The notes under the pieces were generated by a model that made no database searches, was not told the origin of the DNA, and saw nothing but the letters and a program-made list of their open reading frames with translations. 64,000 bases of DNA from JALYYC01 sp039922495 (lineage in GTDB: Bacteria; Chloroflexota; Dormibacteria; CF-121): NCBI GenBank assembly GCA_039922495.1, contig JBDTEO010000005.1, forward strand, positions 1 to 64,000. Reading direction: 5' to 3'. The position numbers and the translations under genes are program-made. Of the stretch, positions 15,753 to 23,956 are shown in pieces (positions within the stretch are counted from its first letter, which is position 1; every line of letters begins with the position of its first letter).

Positions 15753-16466
15753 TTGGCGACCGTTTTGACACTCGATCGAGACGTGCTGCAGCAAGAAGTT
15801 CTGGCCTCGCTGCTCAAGCATGAAGGCCACCGCGTGCACCTGACGGGCGACCCGGAGGAGGCGCTCGCGATCCTCCAGTCGGCGCTCATCGACCTGGTGG
15901 TGATCGAGCCGGCCACCCTGCGGACCGACGGTCTCCGGCTCTGCCAGCAAATCCGGCAACTCAATCCTTATCGCCCGCTGCTGATCCTCTCGGAACGGGG
16001 CGATGAGGAGCAGATTTTCAAGGCGATGATGCTGGCCGCCGACGACTATATGGTCAAGCCGATCTCGCCGCGGCTCTTCGTGGCGCACGTCCACGCACTG
16101 CTCCGGCGCGCGGGACAATTGCGAGGCCAGCGGTGGCAGGATCAGAACATCGCGATCGGTGAGATCGCCCTCAACCTGCAACAGATGCATGCCGTCGTCA
16201 ACGGCGACCTGGTGCCGCTGACGCCTCGCGAACTCTCCTTGTTACACGCCCTGATGGAGAACGCAAACCGGGTCCTGAGCCGCGATCAGTTGATGCGGAT
16301 CGCCTGGGGCGATCGGTTCATCGGCACCCCCAAGTCGGTCGACGTCTACGTCCAGCGGTTGCGGCGCAAGATCCAGCCCCACCTCGCGGCCGGCTTCTAC
16401 ATCCAGGCGTTGCGAGGCTTCGGTTACAAGTTCGAGATCCCGCGACCCCAGCCGATCGCGTCCTGA
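15753..16466 (+). CDS. OmpR-family response regulator with Glu at the phospho-acceptor site
   Basis: The 237-residue protein has a receiver (residues 1-118) and an OmpR/PhoB winged helix (about 135-230; SVDVYVQRLRRKIQPHL and GFGYKFE are diagnostic). In the receiver, strand 3 reads LVVIEPATL, so Glu52 replaces the phosphorylated Asp. Ser80 and Lys102 (YMVKPIS) are kept, and the acidic pair is Asp-Arg. Glu at this site often mimics the phosphorylated state. No histidine kinase is nearby. The start is TTG after GGGGAAGGGGAAG. It probably regulates the flanking hydrolase and/or the polysaccharide locus; this is inferred from position. Confidence 0.83.
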   Translation: MATVLTLDRDVLQQEVLASLLKHEGHRVHLTGDPEEALAILQSALIDLVVIEPATLRTDGLRLCQQIRQLNPYRPLLILSERGDEEQIFKAMMLAADDYMVKPISPRLFVAHVHALLRRAGQLRGQRWQDQNIAIGEIALNLQQMHAVVNGDLVPLTPRELSLLHALMENANRVLSRDQLMRIAWGDRFIGTPKSVDVYVQRLRRKIQPHLAAGFYIQALRGFGYKFEIPRPQPIAS

Positions 16467-16663
16467 GTTAGCAGACACAGGATTGTTACCGGCGCCCCGG
16501 CTGGGGTGGGTCGCCGACCAGGGGTTGGGGCGGCATCCCGGGTCAAATCGTCGATCGACTGGCAGGCCGCCGGTCCAGCAGGTGACGCGGATCGCCCTCC
16601 TGACCATCACAAACTGTTACGCAGCAGGCGGCCCACGATTACCGGTCTGTTCCCGGGCGTCCC

Positions 16664-16669
16664 TAGCCT
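16664..16669 (+). promoter_or_regulatory. -10 element for leaderless NusG-like gene
   Basis: TAGCCT (16664-16669) ends 7 bases before the ATG at 16677, so the transcript would start at or next to the start codon. There is no Shine-Dalgarno sequence. Confidence 0.45.
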
Positions 16670-16676
16670 CAAACCG

Positions 16677-17171
16677 ATGTGGAACGTCGTGCACACCCAT
16701 GCCAACCACGAGGCGCAGGTGGCGACCTTTCTCCGCCTGCAAGGGGCTGAGGTGTTTGCGCCGCAGTTTGCGCAACCAAAAGGGGTCCGCCCCGGGAGCG
16801 TCCGCGATCAGCGGCACCGCTGGGTCTTTCCCGGGTACCTCTTTATCAAGCTGCCGCTGTCCTTTGATCGGTGGGATCTCGTTCACTGGGCGCCTGGAGT
16901 CCGCCGGGTCCTGACCCAAAACGGGTCTCCGTCGTCGCTCAGCGATGCCCTCGTCGACCGGCTTCGCACCCGCCTGGCCCAGCCCATGGCCCGGCGCCCG
17001 ACCTTCGCCCAGGGGCAGCCGGTCGTGATCGAGCGCGGCCCGCTGGCCATGGTCGACGCCATCTTCGACCGGGAGCTGAACACGTCCGAGCGTGTCCAGG
17101 TCCTCGTCCATCTACTCGGCCGGCCGATGTCGGTCGCGGTTGACGCGGCGATCTTACGGGCCGCGAGCTGA
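16677..17171 (+). CDS. NusG-family (RfaH/LoaP-like) transcription antiterminator
   Basis: The 164-residue protein has an NGN domain (MWNVVHTHANHEAQVATFL, then RWVFPGYLFIKL and the W-A-P-G-V-R-R-V-L segment) and a C-terminal KOW-like segment (FAQGQPVVIERGPLAMVDAIF). General NusG is usually near secE/rplK; this copy directly precedes a long polysaccharide locus, the typical setting of specialised paralogues such as RfaH, UpxY and LoaP, which bind RNA polymerase and suppress termination. It probably acts on the operon beginning at 17290. The ATG fits the leaderless pattern. Confidence 0.82.
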   Translation: MWNVVHTHANHEAQVATFLRLQGAEVFAPQFAQPKGVRPGSVRDQRHRWVFPGYLFIKLPLSFDRWDLVHWAPGVRRVLTQNGSPSSLSDALVDRLRTRLAQPMARRPTFAQGQPVVIERGPLAMVDAIFDRELNTSERVQVLVHLLGRPMSVAVDAAILRAAS

Positions 17172-17197
17172 GTCCGCAGCCCGTCCGACGGTCGTCT

Positions 17198-17234
17198 TTC
17201 GAATACGACAGGTGTTCGAAACGGCGGAGCCTAC
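17198..17234 (+). promoter_or_regulatory. Leader region of the polysaccharide operon: TTCGAA pair and ops-like stretch
   Basis: Two TTCGAA palindromes (17198-17203, 17215-17220) are followed by GGCGGAGCCTAC (17223-17234). The latter resembles the RfaH-recruiting ops element GGCGGTAGCGTGC but lacks its T6. The element is suggestive only because of the NusG-like gene immediately upstream. Confidence 0.25.
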
Positions 17235-17289
17235 CAACAACGTCTGGAGTCGGCCATCCCGGTTATTTCATTGACGGAGGAGACCTTCG

Positions 17290-17892
17290 ATGCAATTGAT
17301 GGAACGCCCGGCCGCGACCTCGTCGACGACGGCGATGGTGCTCGAAGACCACATCAGCCAGGTCCATGCGGCGCTCAGCAAAATTCCGATCGAGGCGATC
17401 GAGCGTGTCGTGCAGATCATCCTCGACGCCCATGCCAGCCAGGGCCACGTCTATGTGGTCGGCAATGGCGGCAGCGCCACCAACGCCACCCACTTCGCCT
17501 GCGACCTGTCCAAGGCCACCATCATTGAGGGTCGGACGCGGCTACGGGTCACCTCCCTCGCCGACAATATCGCGTTGCTCACGGCCTGGGCGAATGACAC
17601 CTCCTATGAAATGGTGTTCTCCGAGCAACTGGCCAACCTGCTCAACCCGGGAGACGTCGTCATCGCCATCAGCGCCAGCGGGAACTCCCCGAACGTCGTC
17701 TCGGCGATCCGGACGGCTCGCCTCTTTAGCGCCAGCGCGGTGGCCCTGGTCGGGTTCAGCGGTGGCCGCCTACTCGAGATGGTCGACGCGGCGGTTCACG
17801 TCCCGAGCAACGACTACGGCGTGGTCGAAGATTGCCACTCCGTTCTCGAGCATGCCATTACCGCCTCGACCCGGACCGCCCTGCGTGGCTGA
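17290..17892 (+). CDS. gmhA: Phosphoheptose isomerase (GmhA-like SIS protein)
   Basis: The 200-residue SIS-domain protein has the sugar-phosphate loops VYVVGNGGSATNATHFACDL and ISASGNSPNVV typical of sedoheptulose-7-phosphate isomerases, and EDCHSVLEHAI near the C-terminus. GmhA converts sedoheptulose 7-phosphate to D-glycero-D-manno-heptose 7-phosphate. The next two genes encode the expected phosphatase and kinase, which supports the assignment. GGAGGAG lies just before the ATG. It is the first gene of the long plus-strand locus. Confidence 0.85.
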   Translation: MQLMERPAATSSTTAMVLEDHISQVHAALSKIPIEAIERVVQIILDAHASQGHVYVVGNGGSATNATHFACDLSKATIIEGRTRLRVTSLADNIALLTAWANDTSYEMVFSEQLANLLNPGDVVIAISASGNSPNVVSAIRTARLFSASAVALVGFSGGRLLEMVDAAVHVPSNDYGVVEDCHSVLEHAITASTRTALRG

Positions 17893-18442
17893 GTCGAGCG
17901 TGCCGGCGGTCTTGCTGGATCGTGACGGGGTCATCAATCGCCGGCGCGTGGATCACGTCAAGAGCTGGTCGGAGTTCGAGTTTCTCCCCGGCGTCCTTCC
18001 GGCCCTCGCCGTGCTCCACGCGATGCAAACCCGGGTGGCCGTGATCACCAACCAGGGCGCCGTCGGCCGGGGCCTGCTCAGCGCCCCCGACCTCGACCGC
18101 ATCCATACCCGCATGGCCAGGGCGATCCGGGCGGCCGGTGGCCGGCTCGATGGCATTTACGCCTGCCCGCACGCGCCCACGCAGGGGTGCGCCTGCCGCA
18201 AGCCGGCGCCGGCGCTCTTCTATCAGGCCAGTGCCGACCTCGGGATCCGGCTCAGCGGCTCGATCTTCGTCGGCGACAGTCCGTCCGACGTCCAGGCGGC
18301 CCGAGCTGCCGGCTGCCGCCCAGTCTTGATCGACGAACACGGTGGCGACGTGGACCAGGACGTGATTGCCGTCAAGAGCCTCGGTGAGGCGGTGACGGTC
18401 TGGCGCGATCTCGTGGTCCCGGTGGGGTCCACGCGGTGCTGA
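17885..18442 (+). CDS. gmhB: D-glycero-manno-heptose 1,7-bisphosphate phosphatase (GmhB-like)
   Basis: A HAD phosphatase of about 185 residues with motif I LLDRDGVIN, motif II VITNQGAVGRG, Lys in CRKPAPALF and motif IV FVGDSPSDVQAA. The zinc-loop residues C-P-H...C-A-C, characteristic of GmhB, are present in YACPHAPTQGCACRK. It removes the C7 phosphate from heptose 1,7-bisphosphate. Starts at GTG 17885 (overlapping gmhA by 8 bases) or GTG 17900 are possible. The stop overlaps the next gene. Confidence 0.87.
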   Translation: MAESSVPAVLLDRDGVINRRRVDHVKSWSEFEFLPGVLPALAVLHAMQTRVAVITNQGAVGRGLLSAPDLDRIHTRMARAIRAAGGRLDGIYACPHAPTQGCACRKPAPALFYQASADLGIRLSGSIFVGDSPSDVQAARAAGCRPVLIDEHGGDVDQDVIAVKSLGEAVTVWRDLVVPVGSTRC

Positions 18443-19482
18443 TCGCGCGCGCCCCGCTTCGTCTCAGCCTGGCCGGCGGTGGCACGGACCTCGAAGCCTA
18501 TTACGCGAAATACGGCGGCGCCGTGGTCAGCACGAGCATCGATAAGTACTTCTACGTCATCCTGACCTTCAACGACAGCAACCACATCCAGGTGTCCTCC
18601 TCGGATTACCGGACCTTCTACCGGCATCCACTCGAGGGACCGCCACTCTGGGACGGCGACCTCAGTTTGCCGAAAGCGGTCATCGACCATTTCGGTGTCT
18701 GGCGAGGCCTTTCCGTCTTTCTCGCCTCGCAGGTACCGCCCGGCACGGGACTCGGCTCATCGAGCACCGTCGCCGTCGCCCTCATCAAGGCGATGTCCGT
18801 GCTCTGCAACATGAGGATGAGCCGGCGCGAGGTCGCCACGCTGGCCTGCACGGTGGAGATCGAAAAGCTCAAGATGCCGATCGGGAGCCAGGATCAGTAT
18901 GCCGCCAGCTTTGGCGGCCTGAATTTCATCCAGTTCAATCCCGATGGGGTCGTGGTCGAGCCGATCGCCATGCCCGATCAACTCCAGGCCGAGCTCGAAG
19001 GCCGGCTGATGCTGTTCTTTACCGGCAGGTCCCGCGACTCGGCGCAAATTTTGGGCGAGCAGAAGCGAAGCAGCGAGCGCAACCGCGCGGGCGTCATCGA
19101 GGCGCTTCACGTGATCAAAGGGCTGGCCATCGCGTTGCGCAACGACTTACTGCGTGGCGAGATCGACACGCTCGGCCAGTACCTGCACGAGTCCTGGATC
19201 GCCAAGCGGCAACTGGCGTCCGGAATCACGGATCCCTGGATCGACCAGTGGTACCAGGTGGCCCGGGAGGCCGGCGCGGAGGGCGGCAAGATCGCGGGCG
19301 CCGGCGGCGGCGGCTTCTTGCTTCTCTATTGCCGGCGGGAGAACCAGGCGCGGGTTACCGAGGCGATGCAGGCCCAGGGCTTGAATCGGATGGACTTCCG
19401 GTTCGAGTCGGGCGGCGCGATGGTGATCGTCAACACCCTGCTCCGCCGCGCAAAAAGCGTTCTGGTGGCTCCCGTTGCGTAG
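18436..19482 (+). CDS. hddA: D-glycero-D-manno-heptose 7-phosphate kinase (HddA-like)
   Basis: The 348-residue GHMP kinase has the N-terminus MLIARAPLRLSLAGGGTD, motif 2 PPGTGLGSSSTVAVAL and motif 3 KIAGAGGGGFLLL. HddA phosphorylates C1 in the alpha configuration, leading to GDP-D-glycero-alpha-D-manno-heptose, the route used for surface polymers and not for LPS core. The start is GTG, overlapping gmhB by 7 bases. The guanylyltransferase (HddC) of this route is not seen in the locus. Paralogue of the gene at 1123. Confidence 0.85.
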   Translation: MLIARAPLRLSLAGGGTDLEAYYAKYGGAVVSTSIDKYFYVILTFNDSNHIQVSSSDYRTFYRHPLEGPPLWDGDLSLPKAVIDHFGVWRGLSVFLASQVPPGTGLGSSSTVAVALIKAMSVLCNMRMSRREVATLACTVEIEKLKMPIGSQDQYAASFGGLNFIQFNPDGVVVEPIAMPDQLQAELEGRLMLFFTGRSRDSAQILGEQKRSSERNRAGVIEALHVIKGLAIALRNDLLRGEIDTLGQYLHESWIAKRQLASGITDPWIDQWYQVAREAGAEGGKIAGAGGGGFLLLYCRRENQARVTEAMQAQGLNRMDFRFESGGAMVIVNTLLRRAKSVLVAPVA

Positions 19483-21337
19483 CGACCGGGACTGGCGGAC
19501 GCTCACGCTTGGCCTGGCCATCTCGGATGTGACCGCCGTGCTGCTGGCGTTCTGGCTGGCCGCGACCCTGGTCTGGCGTCCAGGCGTGGGGATCAACGGC
19601 GGGAAGGACACCGACTGGCTGATCCTGCTGATGCTTCCCGTTCTCGGCGCCCTCTTTGTGGCGCAGGGTCTTTACGAGCCGGCCAACCTCCTGGTTGGCG
19701 CGCGGGAGTTCGGCGGGGTCTTTCGCGCCACCACCTATGGCTTGCTGATGTTGACGCTGGTCACCTTCGCGCTGCAGTGGCCACTCTCGCGGGCGTGGAC
19801 GGTCCTGTCCTGGGCGCTCATGACGGTGCTGGTGATCGCGCTTCGGTTCGGCATCCGCCGCATCGCCGCCGCGGTCCGGCTGCACGGCGGGCTCACCGAT
19901 CGCGCCCTCGTCGTTGGCGTGGACGAGGACAGCATCGCGCTGGCGGAACAGGTGAACCAGCGCGGCAGCGGGATGCGCGTGGTCGGCATCCTCGACGATT
20001 ACATCGCCACCGGGACCGTTTTACCCGGCGGCCTCCGCGTGGTGGGGTCCTCCGCGTCCCTGCTCCAGGTGGCCGGCCGCCTCAAGGTCCACGATGCCAT
20101 CGTGGCCCCCAGGGCCCTGCCCTGGGAGACGCTGCGCGAGCTCATCCTGGTCTCGGCCACCCAGGCCAATGGTCTGCGGGTCCACCTGTCGGCCGGCTTC
20201 TACGACCTGCTGACCGCGGGCGTACGCTTCGGTGAGCGCAATCACGTGCCCTTGCTGACGCTGCGCCGGGCCCGCCTTTCGTCGAAGGAGCGGGCGATCA
20301 AGGCCGGTCTCGACCTGACCCTGGCCTCGATCCTGGTGGTCCTGCTGGCCCCCGCCGTCGCCGTCATGGCCGCCTGGCAGTGGCGTGATGGCGGCGGGCT
20401 GACGATTGATCGGGTGAAGGTATTGGGCCGAAAGGGCGCCTTCGGCCTGATGCGTTTTCGTTCCTCGGCGCCGTTTCACTCCGATTTCCTTTGCAAAGTG
20501 CCCGGACTGCTCAACGTCTTGCGGGGCGAGGTCAGCCTGGTCGGGCCCCGACCGATCTCGGTCGAGGAGGCCCGGTCGCCATCGGACCTGCCGCCCTCCA
20601 CCCTCCAGCCAGGCCTGACCGGCCCCTGGCGCCAGGCGGTGAGCCCGGAGGAGCAGGCGACCCTCGACCTCTACTACATGCGCAGCTACAGCGTCTGGCT
20701 CGACATCGCGGTCCTCTATGAGCGGGCCATGGTCCGGCTTCGGCCAGCCGCCAAGCGGGGACTCGACCTGGTCGGCGCCAGCCTCATGATCCTGCTCAGT
20801 TCGCCGATCGTCTGCGCGGCCTTTCTCGCCGTGTGGCTGGAGTCCGGGGGCCCGGTGATCCACCGCCGTCGTGTGATCCGCCGGGGCGGTGGAACCTTTG
20901 AGGCCTTCAAGATCCGAACCATGGTGCAAGATGCCGATCGCATTCTCCAGAACGATGAGTCCCTGCGGCGCCAGTTCCAGGCGACCAACAAGCTGGTCAT
21001 CGATCCCCGTATCACCCCGGTCGGTCGCTGGCTCCGCCGCCTGAGCATCGATGAGTTTCCGCAGCTGGTCAACGTGCTGCGCGGGCAGATGAGCCTGGTC
21101 GGGCCGCGCATGATCACCGAGGCCGAGCTCCCCGAGTGGGGCGCCGTCGGCCGTCTGCTGCTCTCCGTCCGCCCTGGACTGACCGGGCTCTGGCAGGTCA
21201 GCGGCCGCCAGCTCCTGAGCAAGGCCGACCGCGTCCGGCTCGACGCCGAGTACGTGCGGCGCATGTCCCTTCGTCTCGACCTCACCATCCTGGCCCGGAC
21301 CTTCTTTGCCGTGGTGTCCAGGCACGGGGCCTATTGA
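19475..21337 (+). CDS. Polyprenyl-phosphate sugar-1-phosphate transferase with two tandem transferase domains
   Basis: The 620-residue protein has about four N-terminal membrane helices (residues 10-125), a Rossmann-like CoA-binding-type domain (140-255), and two WcaJ/PglC-type sugar transferase domains. The second (about 425-620) is complete: VIRRGGGTFEAFKIRTM, SIDEFPQLVNVLRGQMSLVGPR with the D-E dyad, and SVRPGLTGLWQVSGR. The first (about 270-420) keeps LLNVLRGEVSLVGPRP and LQPGLTGPWRQ but has CKVPG where the D-E-x-P dyad belongs, so it is probably inactive. The protein should start repeat-unit assembly on undecaprenyl phosphate. The start is TTG, overlapping hddA. Confidence 0.85.
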   Translation: MRSDRDWRTLTLGLAISDVTAVLLAFWLAATLVWRPGVGINGGKDTDWLILLMLPVLGALFVAQGLYEPANLLVGAREFGGVFRATTYGLLMLTLVTFALQWPLSRAWTVLSWALMTVLVIALRFGIRRIAAAVRLHGGLTDRALVVGVDEDSIALAEQVNQRGSGMRVVGILDDYIATGTVLPGGLRVVGSSASLLQVAGRLKVHDAIVAPRALPWETLRELILVSATQANGLRVHLSAGFYDLLTAGVRFGERNHVPLLTLRRARLSSKERAIKAGLDLTLASILVVLLAPAVAVMAAWQWRDGGGLTIDRVKVLGRKGAFGLMRFRSSAPFHSDFLCKVPGLLNVLRGEVSLVGPRPISVEEARSPSDLPPSTLQPGLTGPWRQAVSPEEQATLDLYYMRSYSVWLDIAVLYERAMVRLRPAAKRGLDLVGASLMILLSSPIVCAAFLAVWLESGGPVIHRRRVIRRGGGTFEAFKIRTMVQDADRILQNDESLRRQFQATNKLVIDPRITPVGRWLRRLSIDEFPQLVNVLRGQMSLVGPRMITEAELPEWGAVGRLLLSVRPGLTGLWQVSGRQLLSKADRVRLDAEYVRRMSLRLDLTILARTFFAVVSRHGAY

Positions 21338-22290
21338 TGCGGACCCTGGTGACGGGCGGCGCCGGCTTCATCGGGTCCCATCTCGTGGATGCGCTGCTGG
21401 CCGCCGGCCATCGGGTCTCAGTTGTCGACAACCTCGTGACCGGATCGCGGGCGAATCTTCCCGATGGGGCGGCGCTGATCGAGGCGGACGTTCGCGACCA
21501 GGAGGCGATCGCCCGGTGCTTCACCCAGGTAACGCCGTCCGTGGTCTTTCACCTGGCGGCGCAGACCCTGGTCGCCACCTCGTCTTCCGATCCGCTTCGG
21601 GACGCGCAGATCAACGTCCTGGGGACCGTGAACGTCATCCAGGCGGCGATCGCGGCCGGGACGCGGAAGCTGGTCTTCGCCTCGTCTGGCGGGACCGTCT
21701 ACGGCAACCCGCTGATCCAGCCGGTCCCCGAGACCCACGACCTGAGGCCGATCAGCCCCTACGGCGTCTCGAAGGTCGCCGGCGAGCACTACGTGCAGGT
21801 CCTCTGCGGCCGCGCCGGCATGGCGAGCACCGTCATGCGCTACGGCAATGTCTACGGTCCGCGCGACATTCCGGCCAGCCACCACGTCATCACCGCCTTC
21901 CTGGACGCGCTCCTCAACGGCCAGCCGCCCATCATCGAGTGGGACGGCGAGCAGGCCAAAGATTACGTCTACGTCGCGGACGTCGCGGCGGCCAATGTCG
22001 CCGCGATCGCCGCCGGTGACGGCGAGGCCTTCAACATCGCGAGTGGCGTCGAAATCAGCGTCAACGAGATCTTCCGCCTGGTTTGCCAGGAGATGGAGGT
22101 CGACGTCCAGCCGCTCCGGGTTGAGCGGCGTCCGGCGGATGTGCGGCGGTTCATGCTCGATTGCACCAGGGCCGATCGCATGCTCGGGTGGACACCGACG
22201 ACCTCGTTTGCCGACGGCCTTCGACAGACCGTCCGCTACTACCGCAACCAGGCGAGGCTCAGGAGGCTGCGTGTCGTCACGGTTCAGTAG
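21337..22290 (+). CDS. NAD-dependent epimerase/dehydratase (GalE-type SDR)
   Basis: The 317-residue extended SDR has the NAD motif TGGAGFIGS at residues 6-14, the catalytic Tyr-x3-Lys in SPYGVSKVAGEHY, and the substrate-domain segment RYGNVYGPRD. It probably interconverts UDP-hexoses (4-epimerase) to supply the polymer; specificity cannot be read with certainty. TGATG links it to the preceding gene, and its 3' end overlaps the next gene by 20 bases. Confidence 0.82.
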   Translation: MRTLVTGGAGFIGSHLVDALLAAGHRVSVVDNLVTGSRANLPDGAALIEADVRDQEAIARCFTQVTPSVVFHLAAQTLVATSSSDPLRDAQINVLGTVNVIQAAIAAGTRKLVFASSGGTVYGNPLIQPVPETHDLRPISPYGVSKVAGEHYVQVLCGRAGMASTVMRYGNVYGPRDIPASHHVITAFLDALLNGQPPIIEWDGEQAKDYVYVADVAAANVAAIAAGDGEAFNIASGVEISVNEIFRLVCQEMEVDVQPLRVERRPADVRRFMLDCTRADRMLGWTPTTSFADGLRQTVRYYRNQARLRRLRVVTVQ

Positions 22291-23956
22291 GTCCATCATC
22301 GCCGCCCTTGGCATCGTCGTCGCGTTGCTGGCTGGAGACGCGATGACCGGTGTCAGCGCCAACGCCGCTGATTGGCCGAAGTACCTCCATGACAACGGCG
22401 GCAGCGGCACCACCGGCGACGTGGGCATCACCGCGTCCGCCGCGGGCGGCCTGAAGCCCGTCCGGGGATGGCCCGTCCGGCTGGGCGACCGGCCGATCAC
22501 CACCCAGCCGGTGGCGGCTAACGGACTCATCTATGTCGGGGCGTGGGACGGCTATGAGTATGCCCTCCATCCCGACGGGAGCACCGCCTGGCGCCAGTAC
22601 CTGGGGCGCACCAAGAACTGCTTTATCGCCGACGCCGTCTCGACCACGACGGCCGGCACCATTGCCGGCGTCGTCTCCACCGCCGCCATCGCCAGCACGA
22701 AAATCGCCGGGGGCGCATCAACCCGCTCCGTCCTCTATGTGGGTGGTGGGGGGAACCTCGACGCCGCCGGCGGCATCGTGGCCGGGTCGGCCGAGCTGAT
22801 CGCGCTCGACGCGCTCACGGGCGACGTGCTGTGGCGCAGCCCGCTCGGCGCCGCCCCCAACCACTTGATCTGGAGCTCGCCCGCCGTCTACCAGGGCAGC
22901 GTCTACGTGGGCGTCTCGTCCTTTGACGACTGCCCGCTGGTGCAGGGCAAGCTGGTCAAGCTGGACGCCTCCAGCGGCGCGTTGCAGGCGACGTTCAATG
23001 CGGTCCCTGCCGGCTGCGAGGGGGCGAGCATCTGGGGCTCGCCCACGATCGACGAGGCGGCTGGGACCGTGTATGTCGCGACCGGCAACAGCCGCAGTTG
23101 CTCGGTCTTCGGCCCGCAGCTCGGTCGCTACCCGCATACGAAGCGCGGCGCCATTCTCCTGATACTTGCTCTGCTTGGTGTGCTGGTCGCGGTCGCCTGG
23201 CCGCGCAGCTGGCTGCGGATCGGATTCTGGCTGAGCGCCTCCGGTGCCATTGCCGCCGCCGCCCTCGGCGCCTATCTCCTGGTCGGGCCAACGATCTCCA
23301 TCAACCGGGCCTACTCGGTCAGCCTGATCAAGCTCGACGCCCGGGACCTTCACGTGATCACCTCCTGGAAAGTTCCCGCGAGCGACCAGGGTGATTACGA
23401 CTTCGGCTCCACCCCGACCCTCTTTTCGGGCACCGTCACGCCCGGCGGGACGCGGCGCCAGTTGCTCGGCATCCCCAACAAGAACGGCACCTACTACGTG
23501 TTCGACCGGGCCGACGTCACCGCGGGACCGGTTGCGGCGATTCGCCTGGCGCACGCGCCGAGGACCGATCCCACCAAGGGAAATGGCAGCGTAGCGCCGA
23601 GCGCCTTCGACGGCCACACCCTCTTCATCGCGGGCGGCGGAACGGAGGTCGATGGGCAGTCCGCTCCGGGCAGCCTGGCCGCCTACGATCCCAACGACTT
23701 CTCCCGGCCGCTGTGGAAAGTGGCGACCGCCGGCCCGGTGCTGGGCGCCGTCACCACCACGGGCGGGGTGGTCGTCATCGGCAATGGAGTGTTCACCACC
23801 CTGCTGGCGAGTGACGACGGCCACGTGCTCTTCCAGGCATCGGTTCAGAACCCGAAGGCCGCCGTCATCTTCGGGGCTGCCACCATCGCCGGTGGCCGCG
23901 TCTACCAGGGCGACACCGCCGGAAATCTCTATGCCTACGGCGTCGATGGCCGCTAA
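22271..23956 (+). CDS. Exported PQQ-like beta-propeller protein interrupted by a transmembrane hairpin (copy 1)
   Basis: From GTG 22271 (AGGAGG 4 bases upstream) the product has 561 residues: a signal or anchor helix (about 8-28), propeller blades with W-R-S-P-L-G and Y-V-G-V-type repeats (ALDALTGDVLWRSPLG, SSPAVYQGSVYVGVSS, KLDASSGALQATF), two hydrophobic helices (about 289-345, including AILLILALLGVLVAVAW), then more blades (NKNGTYYVFDRADV, GRVYQGDTAGNLYAYG). Both halves would lie on the same, outer side of the membrane. It resembles PQQ-binding-like or BamB-type propellers but lacks dehydrogenase active-site features. It may scaffold polymer export. Paralogue of the next gene. Confidence 0.75.
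   Translation: MSSRFSRSIIAALGIVVALLAGDAMTGVSANAADWPKYLHDNGGSGTTGDVGITASAAGGLKPVRGWPVRLGDRPITTQPVAANGLIYVGAWDGYEYALHPDGSTAWRQYLGRTKNCFIADAVSTTTAGTIAGVVSTAAIASTKIAGGASTRSVLYVGGGGNLDAAGGIVAGSAELIALDALTGDVLWRSPLGAAPNHLIWSSPAVYQGSVYVGVSSFDDCPLVQGKLVKLDASSGALQATFNAVPAGCEGASIWGSPTIDEAAGTVYVATGNSRSCSVFGPQLGRYPHTKRGAILLILALLGVLVAVAWPRSWLRIGFWLSASGAIAAAALGAYLLVGPTISINRAYSVSLIKLDARDLHVITSWKVPASDQGDYDFGSTPTLFSGTVTPGGTRRQLLGIPNKNGTYYVFDRADVTAGPVAAIRLAHAPRTDPTKGNGSVAPSAFDGHTLFIAGGGTEVDGQSAPGSLAAYDPNDFSRPLWKVATAGPVLGAVTTTGGVVVIGNGVFTTLLASDDGHVLFQASVQNPKAAVIFGAATIAGGRVYQGDTAGNLYAYGVDGR

Noticed and set aside
17198..17220. Possible LexA (SOS) box formed by the two TTCGAA elements
   Set aside because: The half-sites are 9 bases apart, too far for the actinobacterial LexA site, and the downstream genes are not SOS genes.
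20021..21325. Long minus-strand open frame (434 codons) opposite the sugar transferase
   Set aside because: It is antisense to a clearly recognised gene. Its product is rich in Arg, Gly, Asp and Gln with no domain, as expected for the complement of GC-rich coding sequence.
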